Shown: piece by piece, positions 7,697-16,251 of the stretch | Layout of the letters: the number at the start of each line of letters is the position of its first letter | Numbering within the stretch: position 1 is the stretch's first letter | The notes under the pieces: generated by a model | Seen by the model: only the letters and a program-made list of their open reading frames with translations | What the model was told of the DNA's origin: nothing | Database searches by the model: none | Translations under genes and position numbers: made by a program | Assembly (NCBI RefSeq): GCF_000972705.2 | Contig: NZ_LATL02000332.1 | Coordinates: 1 to 20,523 of the forward strand | Direction: 5' to 3' | Source: Limnoraphis robusta CS-951 | GTDB taxonomy: Bacteria > Cyanobacteriota > Cyanobacteriia > Cyanobacteriales > Microcoleaceae | Length of the DNA: 20,523 bases

Positions 7697-8581
7697 ATGC
7701 TAATTCAATCTGAGCCTAAATCTGAATCAACTTTAATCCAAATTGTTCGATTGCTGAGATGGGATAAACCCGCAGGACGCCTCATCTTAATGATTCCTGC
7801 ACTTTGGGCGGTGTTTTTAGCCTCACAAGCAACACCACCCTGGATTTTGGTTCTCGTTATAATATTTGGCAGCGTCGCCACCAGTGCCGCCGGATGTGTG
7901 ATTAACGACTTGTGGGATCGCGATATTGATCCAGAAGTTGAACGCACTCGAAACCGTCCCCTCGCTTCTCGGGCGCTAACGGTAAAAACGGGTATTGTTG
8001 TTGCTTTTATTGCCTTTGCTTGTGCTGCGGGGTTAGCCTTTTACCTCAATCCCCTGAGTTTTTGGCTGTGTGTCGCCGCCGTACCTGTAATTATTGGCTA
8101 TCCCCTCGCAAAACGGTTTTTCCCGGTGCCGCAATTGGTGCTTTCTATTGCTTGGGGTTTTGCGGTTTTAATTAGTTGGAGTGCGGCGGTTTCACATTTG
8201 GAACCTGCAACTTGGTTACTTTGGGGAGCAACTGTGCTTTGGACTTTGGGCTTTGATACAGTCTATGCCATGAGCGATCGCGAAGACGACAAACGTATGG
8301 GGGTTAATTCCAGTGCGTTATTTTTTGGCGATCAAGCGGCTGATGCAGTTGGTATTTTCTTTTTGGCTACGGCTAGTTTATTAGCAGCGCTGGGAATTCA
8401 GATGGAATTACATTGGGAATATGGGGTGAGTTTGGCGATCGCTGTTGGAATTTGGTTTCAGCAATATCGTCAATTACGACAACCCGAAATTCCCAAACCA
8501 GTTTATGGTGAAATTTTTCGTCAGAATGTTTGGGTGGGTTTCATTTTATTAGCCGGAATGATCAGTGGAACTTTGTTGTAG
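7697..8581 (+). CDS. UbiA-family 4-hydroxybenzoate polyprenyltransferase (plastoquinone pathway type)
   Basis: The 294-aa integral membrane protein has both Asp-rich prenyl-diphosphate/Mg2+ sites of UbiA enzymes: NDLWDRDID (70-78, the NDxxDxxxD motif) and DTVYAMSDREDD (187-198). Around them lie eight or nine hydrophobic helices. The RWDKPAGRLILMIPALWAVFLA start (21-42, partly quoted) is typical of the 4-hydroxybenzoate subgroup rather than homogentisate or chlorophyll prenyltransferases. It attaches a polyprenyl tail to 4-hydroxybenzoate, the first committed step of prenylquinone synthesis in cyanobacteria, in the cytoplasmic or thylakoid membrane. I chose ATG 7697; a TTG at 7682 would add five residues. 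The gene is monocistronic and convergent with the DUF389 gene (17 nt gap). Confidence 0.88.
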   Translation: MLIQSEPKSESTLIQIVRLLRWDKPAGRLILMIPALWAVFLASQATPPWILVLVIIFGSVATSAAGCVINDLWDRDIDPEVERTRNRPLASRALTVKTGIVVAFIAFACAAGLAFYLNPLSFWLCVAAVPVIIGYPLAKRFFPVPQLVLSIAWGFAVLISWSAAVSHLEPATWLLWGATVLWTLGFDTVYAMSDREDDKRMGVNSSALFFGDQAADAVGIFFLATASLLAALGIQMELHWEYGVSLAIAVGIWFQQYRQLRQPEIPKPVYGEIFRQNVWVGFILLAGMISGTLL

Positions 8582-8598
8582 GAATAAACCCTAAATGT

Positions 8599-9645
8599 TC
8601 AAGGCAATAATTTCTTCTTTCCTAAATGAATGGTCTTCATTTCTGAGTTTATATCCTGTTTCTTCATTGATTTATTATCCGCTTCCGGCAAATCCTCTAA
8701 CAGTTTTTCTGCTCTGACTTCTGTCACTGAGTCTAATAAAACAATCAGTTCAAACTCTCGCCCCATTCTTTCCATCAGAAATTCTTGAACTAAACGAACT
8801 TGTTTGGGAGTAATTGGCTCTTCTGAGCGGACTTTGAGATAAACAGATGCAGGCTGTTTTGTCCAAATCATATCAGTATCGAGGAGTTCCACTCGCTGAC
8901 CTGTCAGTGTATTTCTGGTGAAAATTCGCGTAAGATTATATTCGACTTGACCTTGAATGATCAATCGAATTAAACTTAATCCCAAGGGAAAAAATAAGAT
9001 TCCCGTCAGGATAATCGCCCAGCCGAATGCTAGATTGACTCGACTATAGCCTGTCACAATAAAAACAATCATACAGGCGAGGGTAATCCCTAACAGGTTG
9101 GTAAAATACAGTAAAAAAGCACCATAACTCTGACTCCAAATTCCTTGAGATAGGGTTAAACCCACTGCACATAAAGGCGGCATTAAGGCGACGGCAATCG
9201 CCGTCCCTGCTACGGCATCGTTAATTCCTTGTCGAACTTTAGAAAAACCACTGAGTCCCCCTGCTACGACTGCTATTCCTAAGTCAATCAGTGTGGGTTC
9301 AGTCCGAGCCAGAACTTCTGATCCAAAATACTGAAAACCTGTTATACGCCCTAAGAAAATGGATAATAGTAAGGCAACTACAGTAGCAGCCGACAGTGAA
9401 ATAATACTCCGGCGAAATAAATCTGTATTCCCTTCTAAAGCGGCAAAAGCGAGTCCTCTGAGCGGTAACATTAAAGGAGCAACTAACATCGCCCCAATAA
9501 TCACAGCCGTGCTGTTACTCAGTAACCCAAATGTGGCAATCAAACAGGAGGTAATAACCAGAACTATGTAGTTAGAATTCAGGTTAGATTCTGCCATTAA
9601 CTCTTGGTGCATCTGAAGAATGGCAGGTGCAGGAACTTTAGCCAT
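8599..9645 (-). CDS. DUF389 family membrane protein
   Basis: The 348-aa protein has the DUF389 core: SNYIVLVITSCLIATFGL followed by SNSTAVIIGAM and APLMLPLRGLA (about 24-68), then about five more membrane helices to residue 235 with the ALMPPLCAVG motif (about 153-162). The last 110 residues are soluble (KVRSEEPITPKQVRLVQEFL...). The family is widespread in bacteria and its function is not established; transport has been suggested. It is divergent from the next gene with about 106 nt between starts. The annotation is by family only. Confidence 0.82.
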   Translation of the reverse strand: MAKVPAPAILQMHQELMAESNLNSNYIVLVITSCLIATFGLLSNSTAVIIGAMLVAPLMLPLRGLAFAALEGNTDLFRRSIISLSAATVVALLLSIFLGRITGFQYFGSEVLARTEPTLIDLGIAVVAGGLSGFSKVRQGINDAVAGTAIAVALMPPLCAVGLTLSQGIWSQSYGAFLLYFTNLLGITLACMIVFIVTGYSRVNLAFGWAIILTGILFFPLGLSLIRLIIQGQVEYNLTRIFTRNTLTGQRVELLDTDMIWTKQPASVYLKVRSEEPITPKQVRLVQEFLMERMGREFELIVLLDSVTEVRAEKLLEDLPEADNKSMKKQDINSEMKTIHLGKKKLLP

Positions 9646-9751
9646 AACAGCAAGTTTAATTAAAAAGAATAGAGCTAGAATAGCATACCAACTGTAGCTT
9701 TTAGATATTTTTTCAACTTTTTTTAAAGATAAAACCGTTTTAATTTTCCCT

Positions 9752-10270
9752 ATGAAAAAAACGATTATTGGTGTTATGGGTCCAGGTGAAACAGCAACCT
9801 CAGTTGATCTCGAAAATGCCTATCAACTTGGTCAACTGATTGCCCAACAAGGATGGGTTTTATTAACAGGAGGACGAAACGTTGGAGTCATGGAAGCAGC
9901 CTGTCAGGGTGCCAAATCTGCCCAGGGTTTAACGCTGGGAATTTTGCCAGGATCAACTTCATCGGGAATGTCTGAAGCGGTTGATATTGCTATTTTTACC
10001 AACTTAGGAAATGCTCGAAATGCGATTAATGTTCTTTCCTCTGATGTAGTCATTGCCTGTGGAATGGGAGCCGGAACAGCCTCAGAAATTGCCCTAGCTA
10101 TCAAAGATAATAAAACTGTCATTCTACTCAATCAATATCCAGAAAGTCAAGTCTTTTTTCAAAACTTATCTCCCCGTCAAGTTGATCGAGTTGACACCCC
10201 TCAAGAAGCTATTCAGATAGTCATGCACTGCCTGTCTGAACAGCCTGTTTATCCCGATGACTGTCACTAA
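9752..10270 (+). CDS. SLOG-superfamily nucleotide-binding protein (TIGR00725 / LOG-like)
   Basis: The 172-aa Rossmann-type protein has IGVMGPGE (6-13), LLTGGRNVGVMEAACQGA (37-54), LGILPG (62-67) and GNARNAINVLSSDVVIACG (86-104), followed by GAGTASEIALAI (106-117). The latter matches the GGxGTxxE phosphoribohydrolase-like site of the LOG/lysine-decarboxylase fold with an Ala for the second Gly. Proteins of this small family are annotated as TIGR00725 or molybdenum-cofactor-carrier-like; substrate is unknown. It could bind a nucleotide or nucleotide-derived ligand. It stands alone, and nothing nearby fixes its role. Confidence 0.8.
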   Translation: MKKTIIGVMGPGETATSVDLENAYQLGQLIAQQGWVLLTGGRNVGVMEAACQGAKSAQGLTLGILPGSTSSGMSEAVDIAIFTNLGNARNAINVLSSDVVIACGMGAGTASEIALAIKDNKTVILLNQYPESQVFFQNLSPRQVDRVDTPQEAIQIVMHCLSEQPVYPDDCH

Positions 10271-10502
10271 TATTTAGGAGTGAAATCGTTTTTCCCGGCA
10301 ACTCAAACTGATCATTGATCCGAATCTGGCAATCTTAAAGATTGATGGTCTAGAATATCCCTGATACCCAAAAATTGAGTGGAGTTGTCCAACCCAAACT
10401 CAAACCCGACTCAACTCAAACTGCACAGGTTGAAAGGTCAAATGTCAGTAGACTCAGGCTATCAACCTCAACATCACCTAATCTAACTCAAAACGAATTC
10501 CT

Positions 10503-11396
10503 ATGTCCGTTCGTCAAGATACAATTTTCAAACAGTTTCTAGCCCCGCTTGTTGAGAATATTCTCATTGATCGAGAAGCCCTAAAACAATTTCAGCAAAG
10601 CATTAATTGGGAGAAAGAAACCACTCGCATCACCAATCCTCGTTTAACCTATCCAGACTATTACCAATCTCAAGATTTTCACGGTATTAAAGGCGGATAT
10701 CTAAACCCAGAAGCTGCGGTTTATTACGATTCGATTACCCAGTATGTTTTACCTCCTGCTGAACCCATTGTCAGACAAGGATTGATTGATAGAATTCGAG
10801 TTAAACCCCGTAAAATTCTAGATTTAGGATGTGGTACAGGTTCAACAACATTACTTTTGAAACAAGCCTTTCCCTCAGCAGAAGTGATCGGTGTAGATTT
10901 ATCTCCTTATCTGTTAGTTGTCGCTGAAGTCAAAGCCAAAAAAGCCGAATTAGACATTAAGTTTAAACAGGCTAACGCTGAAACAACCGGGTTTGATGAA
11001 GCATCTTTTGATCTCGTCACTGCGTCTTTTTTATTCCATGAAACACCGCCAGAAATTGCTCAAACCATTGTAAAAGAGAGTTTTCGTTTACTGCGCGTTG
11101 GTGGAGAAATGATTGTTTTAGACGCAAATCAACACACATTGCGTCAGACAGAATGGTTAACCGAAATATTTGAGGATCCTTATACTAAAGCCTATGCTGC
11201 GGCGAGTGTAGATGCTTGGATGACAAAAGCCGAATTTGCTCAAGTACAAACGGATCAGTGGTGGTGGGTTCATCAAATTAGTCAGGGGATTAAACCCATT
11301 CTGAACAATACCTCAACATCAGTGAATTCTCAGACTCAAGTAAGCTACAATAATCCCACATTTGATCATTCTGCTGGACTACCAGCACCCGCTTAA
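10503..11396 (+). CDS. Class I SAM-dependent methyltransferase
   Basis: The 297-aa product has a standard methyltransferase core: motif I ILDLGCGTG (105-113), the acidic motif II VIGVDLS (128-134), motif post-II KQANAETTGF (155-164), and LVTASFLFHE (171-180). The N-terminal 100 residues are helical and soluble, with no membrane segment. The type-11 fold is shared by UbiE, COQ5 and many small-molecule methyltransferases; substrate cannot be read from the sequence. It is not an EgtD-type histidine methyltransferase despite egtB/egtC in the window. A terminator follows directly, so it is probably transcribed alone. Confidence 0.82.
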   Translation: MSVRQDTIFKQFLAPLVENILIDREALKQFQQSINWEKETTRITNPRLTYPDYYQSQDFHGIKGGYLNPEAAVYYDSITQYVLPPAEPIVRQGLIDRIRVKPRKILDLGCGTGSTTLLLKQAFPSAEVIGVDLSPYLLVVAEVKAKKAELDIKFKQANAETTGFDEASFDLVTASFLFHETPPEIAQTIVKESFRLLRVGGEMIVLDANQHTLRQTEWLTEIFEDPYTKAYAAASVDAWMTKAEFAQVQTDQWWWVHQISQGIKPILNNTSTSVNSQTQVSYNNPTFDHSAGLPAPA

Positions 11397-11398
11397 AT

Positions 11399-11422
11399 CA
11401 TCAGTATAATGATGTTTTTTTT
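11399..11422 (+). terminator. Intrinsic terminator after the methyltransferase gene
   Basis: A 5-bp stem CATCA/TGATG (11399-11403 with 11410-11414; 6-nt loop) is followed by eight T's (11415-11422), starting 3 nt after the stop codon. The T-run is convincing; the stem is short and AT-rich, so termination may be partial. Confidence 0.5.
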
Positions 11423-11450
11423 CGAGGTTAACTTGAAAAAATTTCTCTTT

Positions 11451-11555
11451 TATAGCAGTCAAAGCCGAGATTAGGACACTGTTTTTCTGTCAAATCCTTT
11501 TATGATAAAGGTTTCAATTCTGTCTCCTGTCTCCTGTCTCCTGACTTCTGCTATA
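11451..11555. mobile_element. 105-bp MITE-like element with TATAGCAG inverted ends
   Basis: TATAGCAG (11451-11458) and CTGCTATA (11548-11555) are perfect 8-bp terminal inverted repeats. The flanks TA fit a TA target duplication, as made by IS630/Tc1-mariner-type transposases. Inside is a CCTTT/AAAGG stem (about 11496-11511) and a short tandem of CTGTCTC heptamers (about 11519-11541). The 82 nt from 11474 onward recur in reverse orientation at 20441-20523, with the first 60 aligned bases identical. This shows a dispersed family. No coding capacity. Confidence 0.7.
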
Positions 11556-11603
11556 TAACCCGGAATGTTCGCTGTTTAAAATCATTTATAGACTTCAGTT
11601 TCT

Positions 11604-12311
11604 ATGACTCTAAAAGCAATTTTGTTTGACTTCAACGGTATTATTATTAATGATGAGCCGCTTCACGAACGGCTAATTGAGCAGTTACTCATTGAAGAAA
11701 ATTTACGTGCTAAACCTGATGAATTTCGACAATATTGTTTGGGACGTACCGATCGCGGTTGCTTGAGAGACTTACTCAGCAGTCGGGGTAGAGTTGTTAC
11801 CGATGAATATCTTGAACGGTTAATTCATCGCAAAACTCAAGCCTATTGTCAACAAATGGAAGCCATAGAAGAATTACCCATTTATGCAGGAGTTCAAGAG
11901 TTTGTTTTAAAAATTCACGCGGCTGAGTTGAAAATGGCGGTTGTCAGTGGAGCGGTACGATCAGAAATAGAATTGATCTTAAATCGTGTTAATATTGCTG
12001 AATATTTCTCGGTGATTGTAGCCGGAGATGAGATTACAAACAGCAAACCCGATCCCGAAGGTTATTTATTAGCAGTTGAACGACTCAATCAAAAATACCC
12101 AGAACTCAATTTACATCCATCCGAATGTTTAGCCATCGAAGATACATTTCCAGGAATTAAAGCCGCTCAACAAGCAAAAATTGCGGTTGTAGGAGTCGCT
12201 CATACTTATCCCTTTCATATGCTTCAACGGGTAGCAAATTGGTCTGTTGATTGTTTCTCTGATCTTGAACTAGAGCGAATTCAACAAAGTTATGAGTTGG
12301 AAGTTGCATGA
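11604..12311 (+). CDS. HAD-IA family hydrolase with DxN in place of DxD
   Basis: The 235-aa protein has all HAD motifs: motif I ILFDFNGIIINDEP (6-19), motif II VVSG (113-116), motif III lysine in NSKPDPEGY (146-154) and motif IV IEDTFPGIKAA (178-188). The helical cap between residues 20 and 90 fits the beta-phosphoglucomutase/Gph subgroup of small phosphatases and mutases. The nucleophile Asp9 is kept, but the general acid/base two residues on is Asn11 rather than Asp, which should weaken phosphatase turnover or shift chemistry. Substrate unknown. It is flanked by a MITE upstream and is convergent with bvdR. Confidence 0.82.
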   Translation: MTLKAILFDFNGIIINDEPLHERLIEQLLIEENLRAKPDEFRQYCLGRTDRGCLRDLLSSRGRVVTDEYLERLIHRKTQAYCQQMEAIEELPIYAGVQEFVLKIHAAELKMAVVSGAVRSEIELILNRVNIAEYFSVIVAGDEITNSKPDPEGYLLAVERLNQKYPELNLHPSECLAIEDTFPGIKAAQQAKIAVVGVAHTYPFHMLQRVANWSVDCFSDLELERIQQSYELEVA

Positions 12312-12393
12312 ACTTAGAGGAGTTAAAAGTGTGGCGATCGCACCCAACGATTAGACTTGCGATCTTCGCCCAACAACGAGCGCCAAAACACAC

Positions 12394-13416
12394 CTAATTT
12401 TCCATCACAATAGTTTCACCCGTTTCGGCTGACTGTTTGGCTGCATCGGCAACTTTTAGCGTATAAGCACTTTCTGAAGCCGTAACATAAAGAGGAGTAT
12501 TATGTAATAGATGATCTAATACAATCTGAGTATCTTTAGCAAATAATCCCCGACGAGTACCCACTTCTATCGTTTGTGAACTCTCCCCTTGAATGAGTTG
12601 ACCTTGTTCGGGTGTGAAAATTAAGGTTCCATTCTCACCATATAACGTAAATGTATTTTCAGATTGCCAAAAAACTTCTCCTTTACCATAAACTGACTCG
12701 GCTACAATTCCCTTTTTAAATTGCAGTTGAGCGGTACACAAACAAGCTTTATAATAATCTATTTTTTCCTCTGCTTGTTCATTCCAAAAGCGGCTTTGAC
12801 AGTTAACCGTTTGAACTTCACCAAACAAATCAGTTAAACGATGAAAGCGGGACAGCGCACCGGAAAAAGGAAACCCAAACAGTGAGTGTTGATAAGTCCA
12901 TTTATCGGGAGCAGGGTGTTTAGGGCTGATCGTAATATAACGAGCATAAAACACCTGACCAATATCGCCTAGAGAGTTCTTAATAGCGGTGTGCAACCCT
13001 CCCAACAGTTCTATATGTTCGACGTGTAGGAGTTTATTCTGGTGTTGAGCGAGGGTGATCAGTTCTTGGGCAACAATCGGATCTAAACTGAGGGGATATT
13101 CGACAATAACGTGTTTATGATTTTCTAACGCGGCTCGTACAATCATGTCATGATCACGGTTAATAGTCGAAATAACCACTAAGTCTAGATCTTCGCGTTT
13201 GACTAATTCTTCCCAAGACGCAGAGGCTTCCACACCCAAGCGTTGACAGAGGGCTTTCGTCTTATCTGAAGTATGGCCTGTGAGGGTTATCAGTTGCGAT
13301 CGCCAGTCTGTTTTTAATGTCTCCGCTCGGGTTTGAGCGGCATATCCCGTCCCTACAATACCGACTCGAATGGGTGTTGAGATAGGACTATAAGAGAAAA
13401 GAGCGCTTTGCACCAT
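12394..13416 (-). CDS. bvdR: Biliverdin reductase (Gfo/Idh/MocA family)
   Basis: The 340-aa protein begins with the NAD(P)-binding loop RVGIVGTGYAAQ (17-28) followed by SQLITLTGHT. It then shows EYPLS (106-110), LLHVEHIELLGGLH (129-142), FYARY (156-160), PAPDKWTYQH and FGFPF, ALSR...TDLFG, and C-terminal YGKGEVF, TLIF, LIQG, RRGLF and PLYV. This string of motifs matches what I recall of cyanobacterial BvdR, for example the Synechocystis enzyme, rather than generic sugar dehydrogenases. It reduces biliverdin IXalpha to bilirubin with NADPH in the cytosol and affects phycobiliprotein chromophore supply. It lies 74 nt downstream of the YwiC-like gene on the same strand and may be co-transcribed. 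Confidence 0.9.
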   Translation of the reverse strand: MVQSALFSYSPISTPIRVGIVGTGYAAQTRAETLKTDWRSQLITLTGHTSDKTKALCQRLGVEASASWEELVKREDLDLVVISTINRDHDMIVRAALENHKHVIVEYPLSLDPIVAQELITLAQHQNKLLHVEHIELLGGLHTAIKNSLGDIGQVFYARYITISPKHPAPDKWTYQHSLFGFPFSGALSRFHRLTDLFGEVQTVNCQSRFWNEQAEEKIDYYKACLCTAQLQFKKGIVAESVYGKGEVFWQSENTFTLYGENGTLIFTPEQGQLIQGESSQTIEVGTRRGLFAKDTQIVLDHLLHNTPLYVTASESAYTLKVADAAKQSAETGETIVMEN

Positions 13417-13490
13417 AAAACAATTATTTTTTGATCTTCGGCAGTTTCATTGTCGCTCTTTAGCGTGATTTCGCATAGGTGTTCGGCAGA

Positions 13491-14330
13491 TCACGAAGTG
13501 GGTAAATGAGCCGGAAGAACACTAATGGCTGCGATCGCAATATACATCAAAGCCCATCGGGTTTCAAAGATAGCAACATAATGAAATTTTGTCGTGCGAT
13601 ACCACTCAAACCGCCAACAAACCATCATAAATTTGAGCAATGCGACGGCAAAAGCCAGCGCTGTTACTAGAGATAGACAGTTTAAGCCATAGAGGATGAT
13701 CACGATAACACTGGCGACTGTATGATAAACGGTTCCGGCTTTCAGGGACATGGTTTTCTTTTTTCGCAGCTTGAAGGTAAATACCGCACTCCCGAAAAAC
13801 AGAGTATTGAGTATCCACAGGGCGATCGCATCAAAGGATAAATGTCCAGTTGTTGCGGTATAAGCTAGAGGTGCAGCTAAACAGATGGCGGTAAACCCGT
13901 TGAGTTCGTTGACAATGGATTTTTGTTTGTGGTAGTAGACATGAAGAGCATCTATGATCAAGGCGATGCTCCCCATCAGGTAAATCCACACCAACTCGGG
14001 TGTCTGTAGATAGAGTTTGATCGCGATCGCTAGAGCAATTGTTCCATAGAGTCCTGTCCATAGCACAAAGCGGGGCTTCCAACTGCGCCGTTGCTTAATT
14101 TGTAAAATTAGAGGATATTCGGCTTGCAGGGCAAAGAAGGCACAGATCAGGGCGAGGGTAGTTGAGCTTGTCCAGTGTTGAGCTAAAGCAGATCCAGTGA
14201 GAACTGCTCCTAATAGAATTAGCAAAATACCCTGTTCTGGAGAGAAAGTTGGGCGATACCAAGCTTGTAACTTCGAGGGAACTTGTTGCGGCGATAGAGA
14301 AGCTGTAGACGGAAGAGTTGATGCTGTCAT
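13491..14330 (-). CDS. YwiC-like polytopic membrane protein
   Basis: The 279-aa protein has a 30-residue soluble start, then about eight hydrophobic segments. Recognisable pieces are RPTFSPEQGILLILLGAVLTG (26-46, broken here by family variation; the family usually reads SPEHG), LNGFTAICLAAPLAY (about 143-157), ALWILNTLFFGSAVF (about 169-183) and a basic KLRKKK loop. The YwiC-like family has no firmly known function. The Glu-Gln instead of Glu-His at residues 32-33 departs from the family pattern as I recall it. It is upstream of bvdR on the same strand. I am fairly sure of the membrane topology but only moderately sure of the family. Confidence 0.6.
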   Translation of the reverse strand: MTASTLPSTASLSPQQVPSKLQAWYRPTFSPEQGILLILLGAVLTGSALAQHWTSSTTLALICAFFALQAEYPLILQIKQRRSWKPRFVLWTGLYGTIALAIAIKLYLQTPELVWIYLMGSIALIIDALHVYYHKQKSIVNELNGFTAICLAAPLAYTATTGHLSFDAIALWILNTLFFGSAVFTFKLRKKKTMSLKAGTVYHTVASVIVIILYGLNCLSLVTALAFAVALLKFMMVCWRFEWYRTTKFHYVAIFETRWALMYIAIAAISVLPAHLPTS

Positions 14331-14550
14331 GGTTCTGGGGTAGGAAAAGGGTTAAATGGGTCAGGGGTTAGGTTCAATTTTATTGCAAGTTATTCTCAAT
14401 AATAAGGAGATTGTATGGGGAAGAAAAGTATCTGAGTCTACAGAAAATAAAATTTATTGTGGTAGGGTCTGGAAAATTATTAAAAATAATTCAGAATAAG
14501 GGGAGTAAGTGGGATGATTCATACCAATTCTTTATGAAGCTGCATCTAAT

Positions 14551-14586
14551 TGATCCCCCCCAACCCCCCTTAAAAAGGGGGGATCA
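14551..14586. repeat. CCCCCC/GGGGGG palindromic repeat
   Basis: TGATCCCCCC (14551-14560) pairs perfectly with GGGGGGATCA (14577-14586). Inside the loop a second CCCCCC (14564-14569) before TTAAAAA can compete for the same G-run, giving two alternative hairpins. This is a familiar cyanobacterial dispersed palindrome. It is not attached to a transcription unit here. Confidence 0.75.
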
Positions 14587-14590
14587 AGGG

Positions 14591-14645
14591 CAGGGCTGTT
14601 TCATTCTAATTTTTGGCGTTCGCGCAGCGTGCCGTCAGGCGTATC
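14591..14645 (+). repeat. Interspersed palindromic repeat, copy 1
   Basis: Two blocks are repeated in inverted orientation 180-240 nt to the right: CAGGGCTGTTTCATTC (14591-14606) and the 27-nt block 14619-14645, which begins TTCGCG and ends GGCGTATC. The block order here is A-B, while on the right it is A'-B' rather than B'-A', so the pair is a rearranged composite and not one long hairpin. Confidence 0.7.
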
Positions 14646-14773
14646 GCTAAACCTTTGATGGGGGGCAAGTTTTAGGCTCTATTTAAACAGAAAATATCAA
14701 AACTGTTGAAATAATCCTCCTTTTCTTTACAGAGAAAGGCTTTTAAGATTTGGCGATCGCATTTTTGAACCGA

Positions 14774-14882
14774 GAATGAAACAGCCCTGGGGATCAAAGG
14801 GGGATTGCTCGGGGGGTGGCGTTTGCGAAGCTTATCCGAAGGATATAGCCGGGGGGATACGCCTGACGGCACGCTACGCGAA
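14774..14882 (-). repeat. Interspersed palindromic repeat, copy 2 (inverted)
   Basis: GAATGAAACAGCCCTG (14774-14789) is the exact reverse complement of block A of copy 1. The 27 nt at 14856-14882 are the reverse complement of block B with one mismatch. Between them lies GCGAAGCT plus a small TATCC-gaa-GGATA hairpin (14833-14845) and G-rich tracts, both typical of nested cyanobacterial palindromic repeats. Confidence 0.7.
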
Positions 14883-14972
14883 GGTCAAAAGTTCCATGAT
14901 TAGAAAGAAATGGTATCAGGAGAAGGGGGATAACCCGTGTTTCCAGTTATAGGGGTGTGCCATATCAGTGGG

Positions 14973-14987
14973 TTCGCGTAGTGTGCC
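14973..14987 (+). repeat. Repeat fragment, copy 3
   Basis: TTCGCGTAGTGTGCC is the first 15 bases of block B (copies at 14619 and, inverted, 14882) with two transitions relative to copy 1. It is a truncated member of the same family. Confidence 0.5.
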
Positions 14988-15032
14988 TAGAGTGGATCTT
15001 CTGAAAATCCCCTGTAAACTGCTCTGTACTCT

Positions 15033-15062
15033 CTAGGCTCTGGCTGCCTAGTTGTGTTTTTT
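15033..15062 (+). terminator. Weak terminator-like hairpin in the repeat region
   Basis: A 6-bp stem CTAGGC/GCCTAG (15033-15038 with 15046-15051; 7-nt loop) is followed by TTGTG and six T's. No plus-strand gene ends upstream, so this may end an unannotated transcript from the repeat region or be incidental. Confidence 0.25.
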
Positions 15063-15210
15063 GGGGGTCAGGTATAAGCAATTAGGATGTAATTAGAAAA
15101 ATTTATAATAAAAACCATTCAAACTATCTCCAAGATCGGTTGTAAAACGTCGGTTTTTTCCCTTAATATCAAAAGATAAAGAAAGTCTGAAGTGCCGTTG
15201 CTCAGGCTAA

Positions 15211-15673
<463 letters not shown>

Positions 15674-15695
15674 GTGGAACTTGATAAAGCCCTAA

Positions 15696-16019
<324 letters not shown>

Positions 16020-16053
16020 TCAAATGATTCAAAATTGCAGGGATATGGGACAT

Positions 16054-16090
16054 AAAAAAAAATAGCGACCAGTTATGGCTGTAACGGGTC
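16054..16090 (-). terminator. Intrinsic terminator for the SpoIID gene
   Basis: On the minus strand a GACC-x-GTTA/TAAC-x-GGTC stem with one mismatch (16090-16082 with 16075-16067; 6-nt loop) is followed by TAT and nine T's (16062-16054). It lies about 150 nt downstream of the SpoIID/LytB stop codon and would also block antisense reading into the ferredoxin genes. Confidence 0.6.
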
Positions 16091-16159
16091 ACTGATATCC
16101 TAAAAGGAGTTAGAAATAACCCGGCCTCAATCCCTCAACTCAGGAATCGATGATTGCTC

Positions 16160-16251
16160 GGGACTAGGTTATGATTCCATCAACTAGCCAGCTAGTTGAA
16201 AAGATGTTCAAATCATGCACAGGATTCTGAATTCTATTCTAACCTAGTCCC
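16160..16251. repeat. Long-range inverted repeat with nested palindrome
   Basis: GGGACTAGGTTA (16160-16171) is perfectly complementary to TAACCTAGTCCC (16240-16251). Within the 68-nt loop lies an 8-bp palindrome CAACTAGC-CA-GCTAGTTG (16181-16198). The right arm overlaps the last codons and stop of the SpoIID gene. The structure could stabilise the mRNA 3' end or be a repeat-family member. Confidence 0.5.

Noticed and set aside
8599..10270. A two-gene defence system from the SLOG protein plus DUF389 membrane protein
   Set aside because: SLOG-effector pairs exist in nucleotide-signalling systems, but these genes are divergent, the SLOG member belongs to a housekeeping-like group, and no nuclease or cyclase is nearby.
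10503..11396. EgtD, to complete an ergothioneine set
   Set aside because: Motif I and the overall layout are those of type-11 methyltransferases, the gene is 7 kb away with its own terminator, and EgtD-specific features are not seen.
14411..14872. Two short frames (14411-14650 plus, 14672-14872 minus)
   Set aside because: Both are composed largely of palindromic repeat sequence (proline-rich translations of C-tracts) and overlap repeat copies.
14551..14987. CRISPR array
   Set aside because: The repeats are palindromic, irregularly spaced, in both orientations and without uniform spacers; no cas gene is present.
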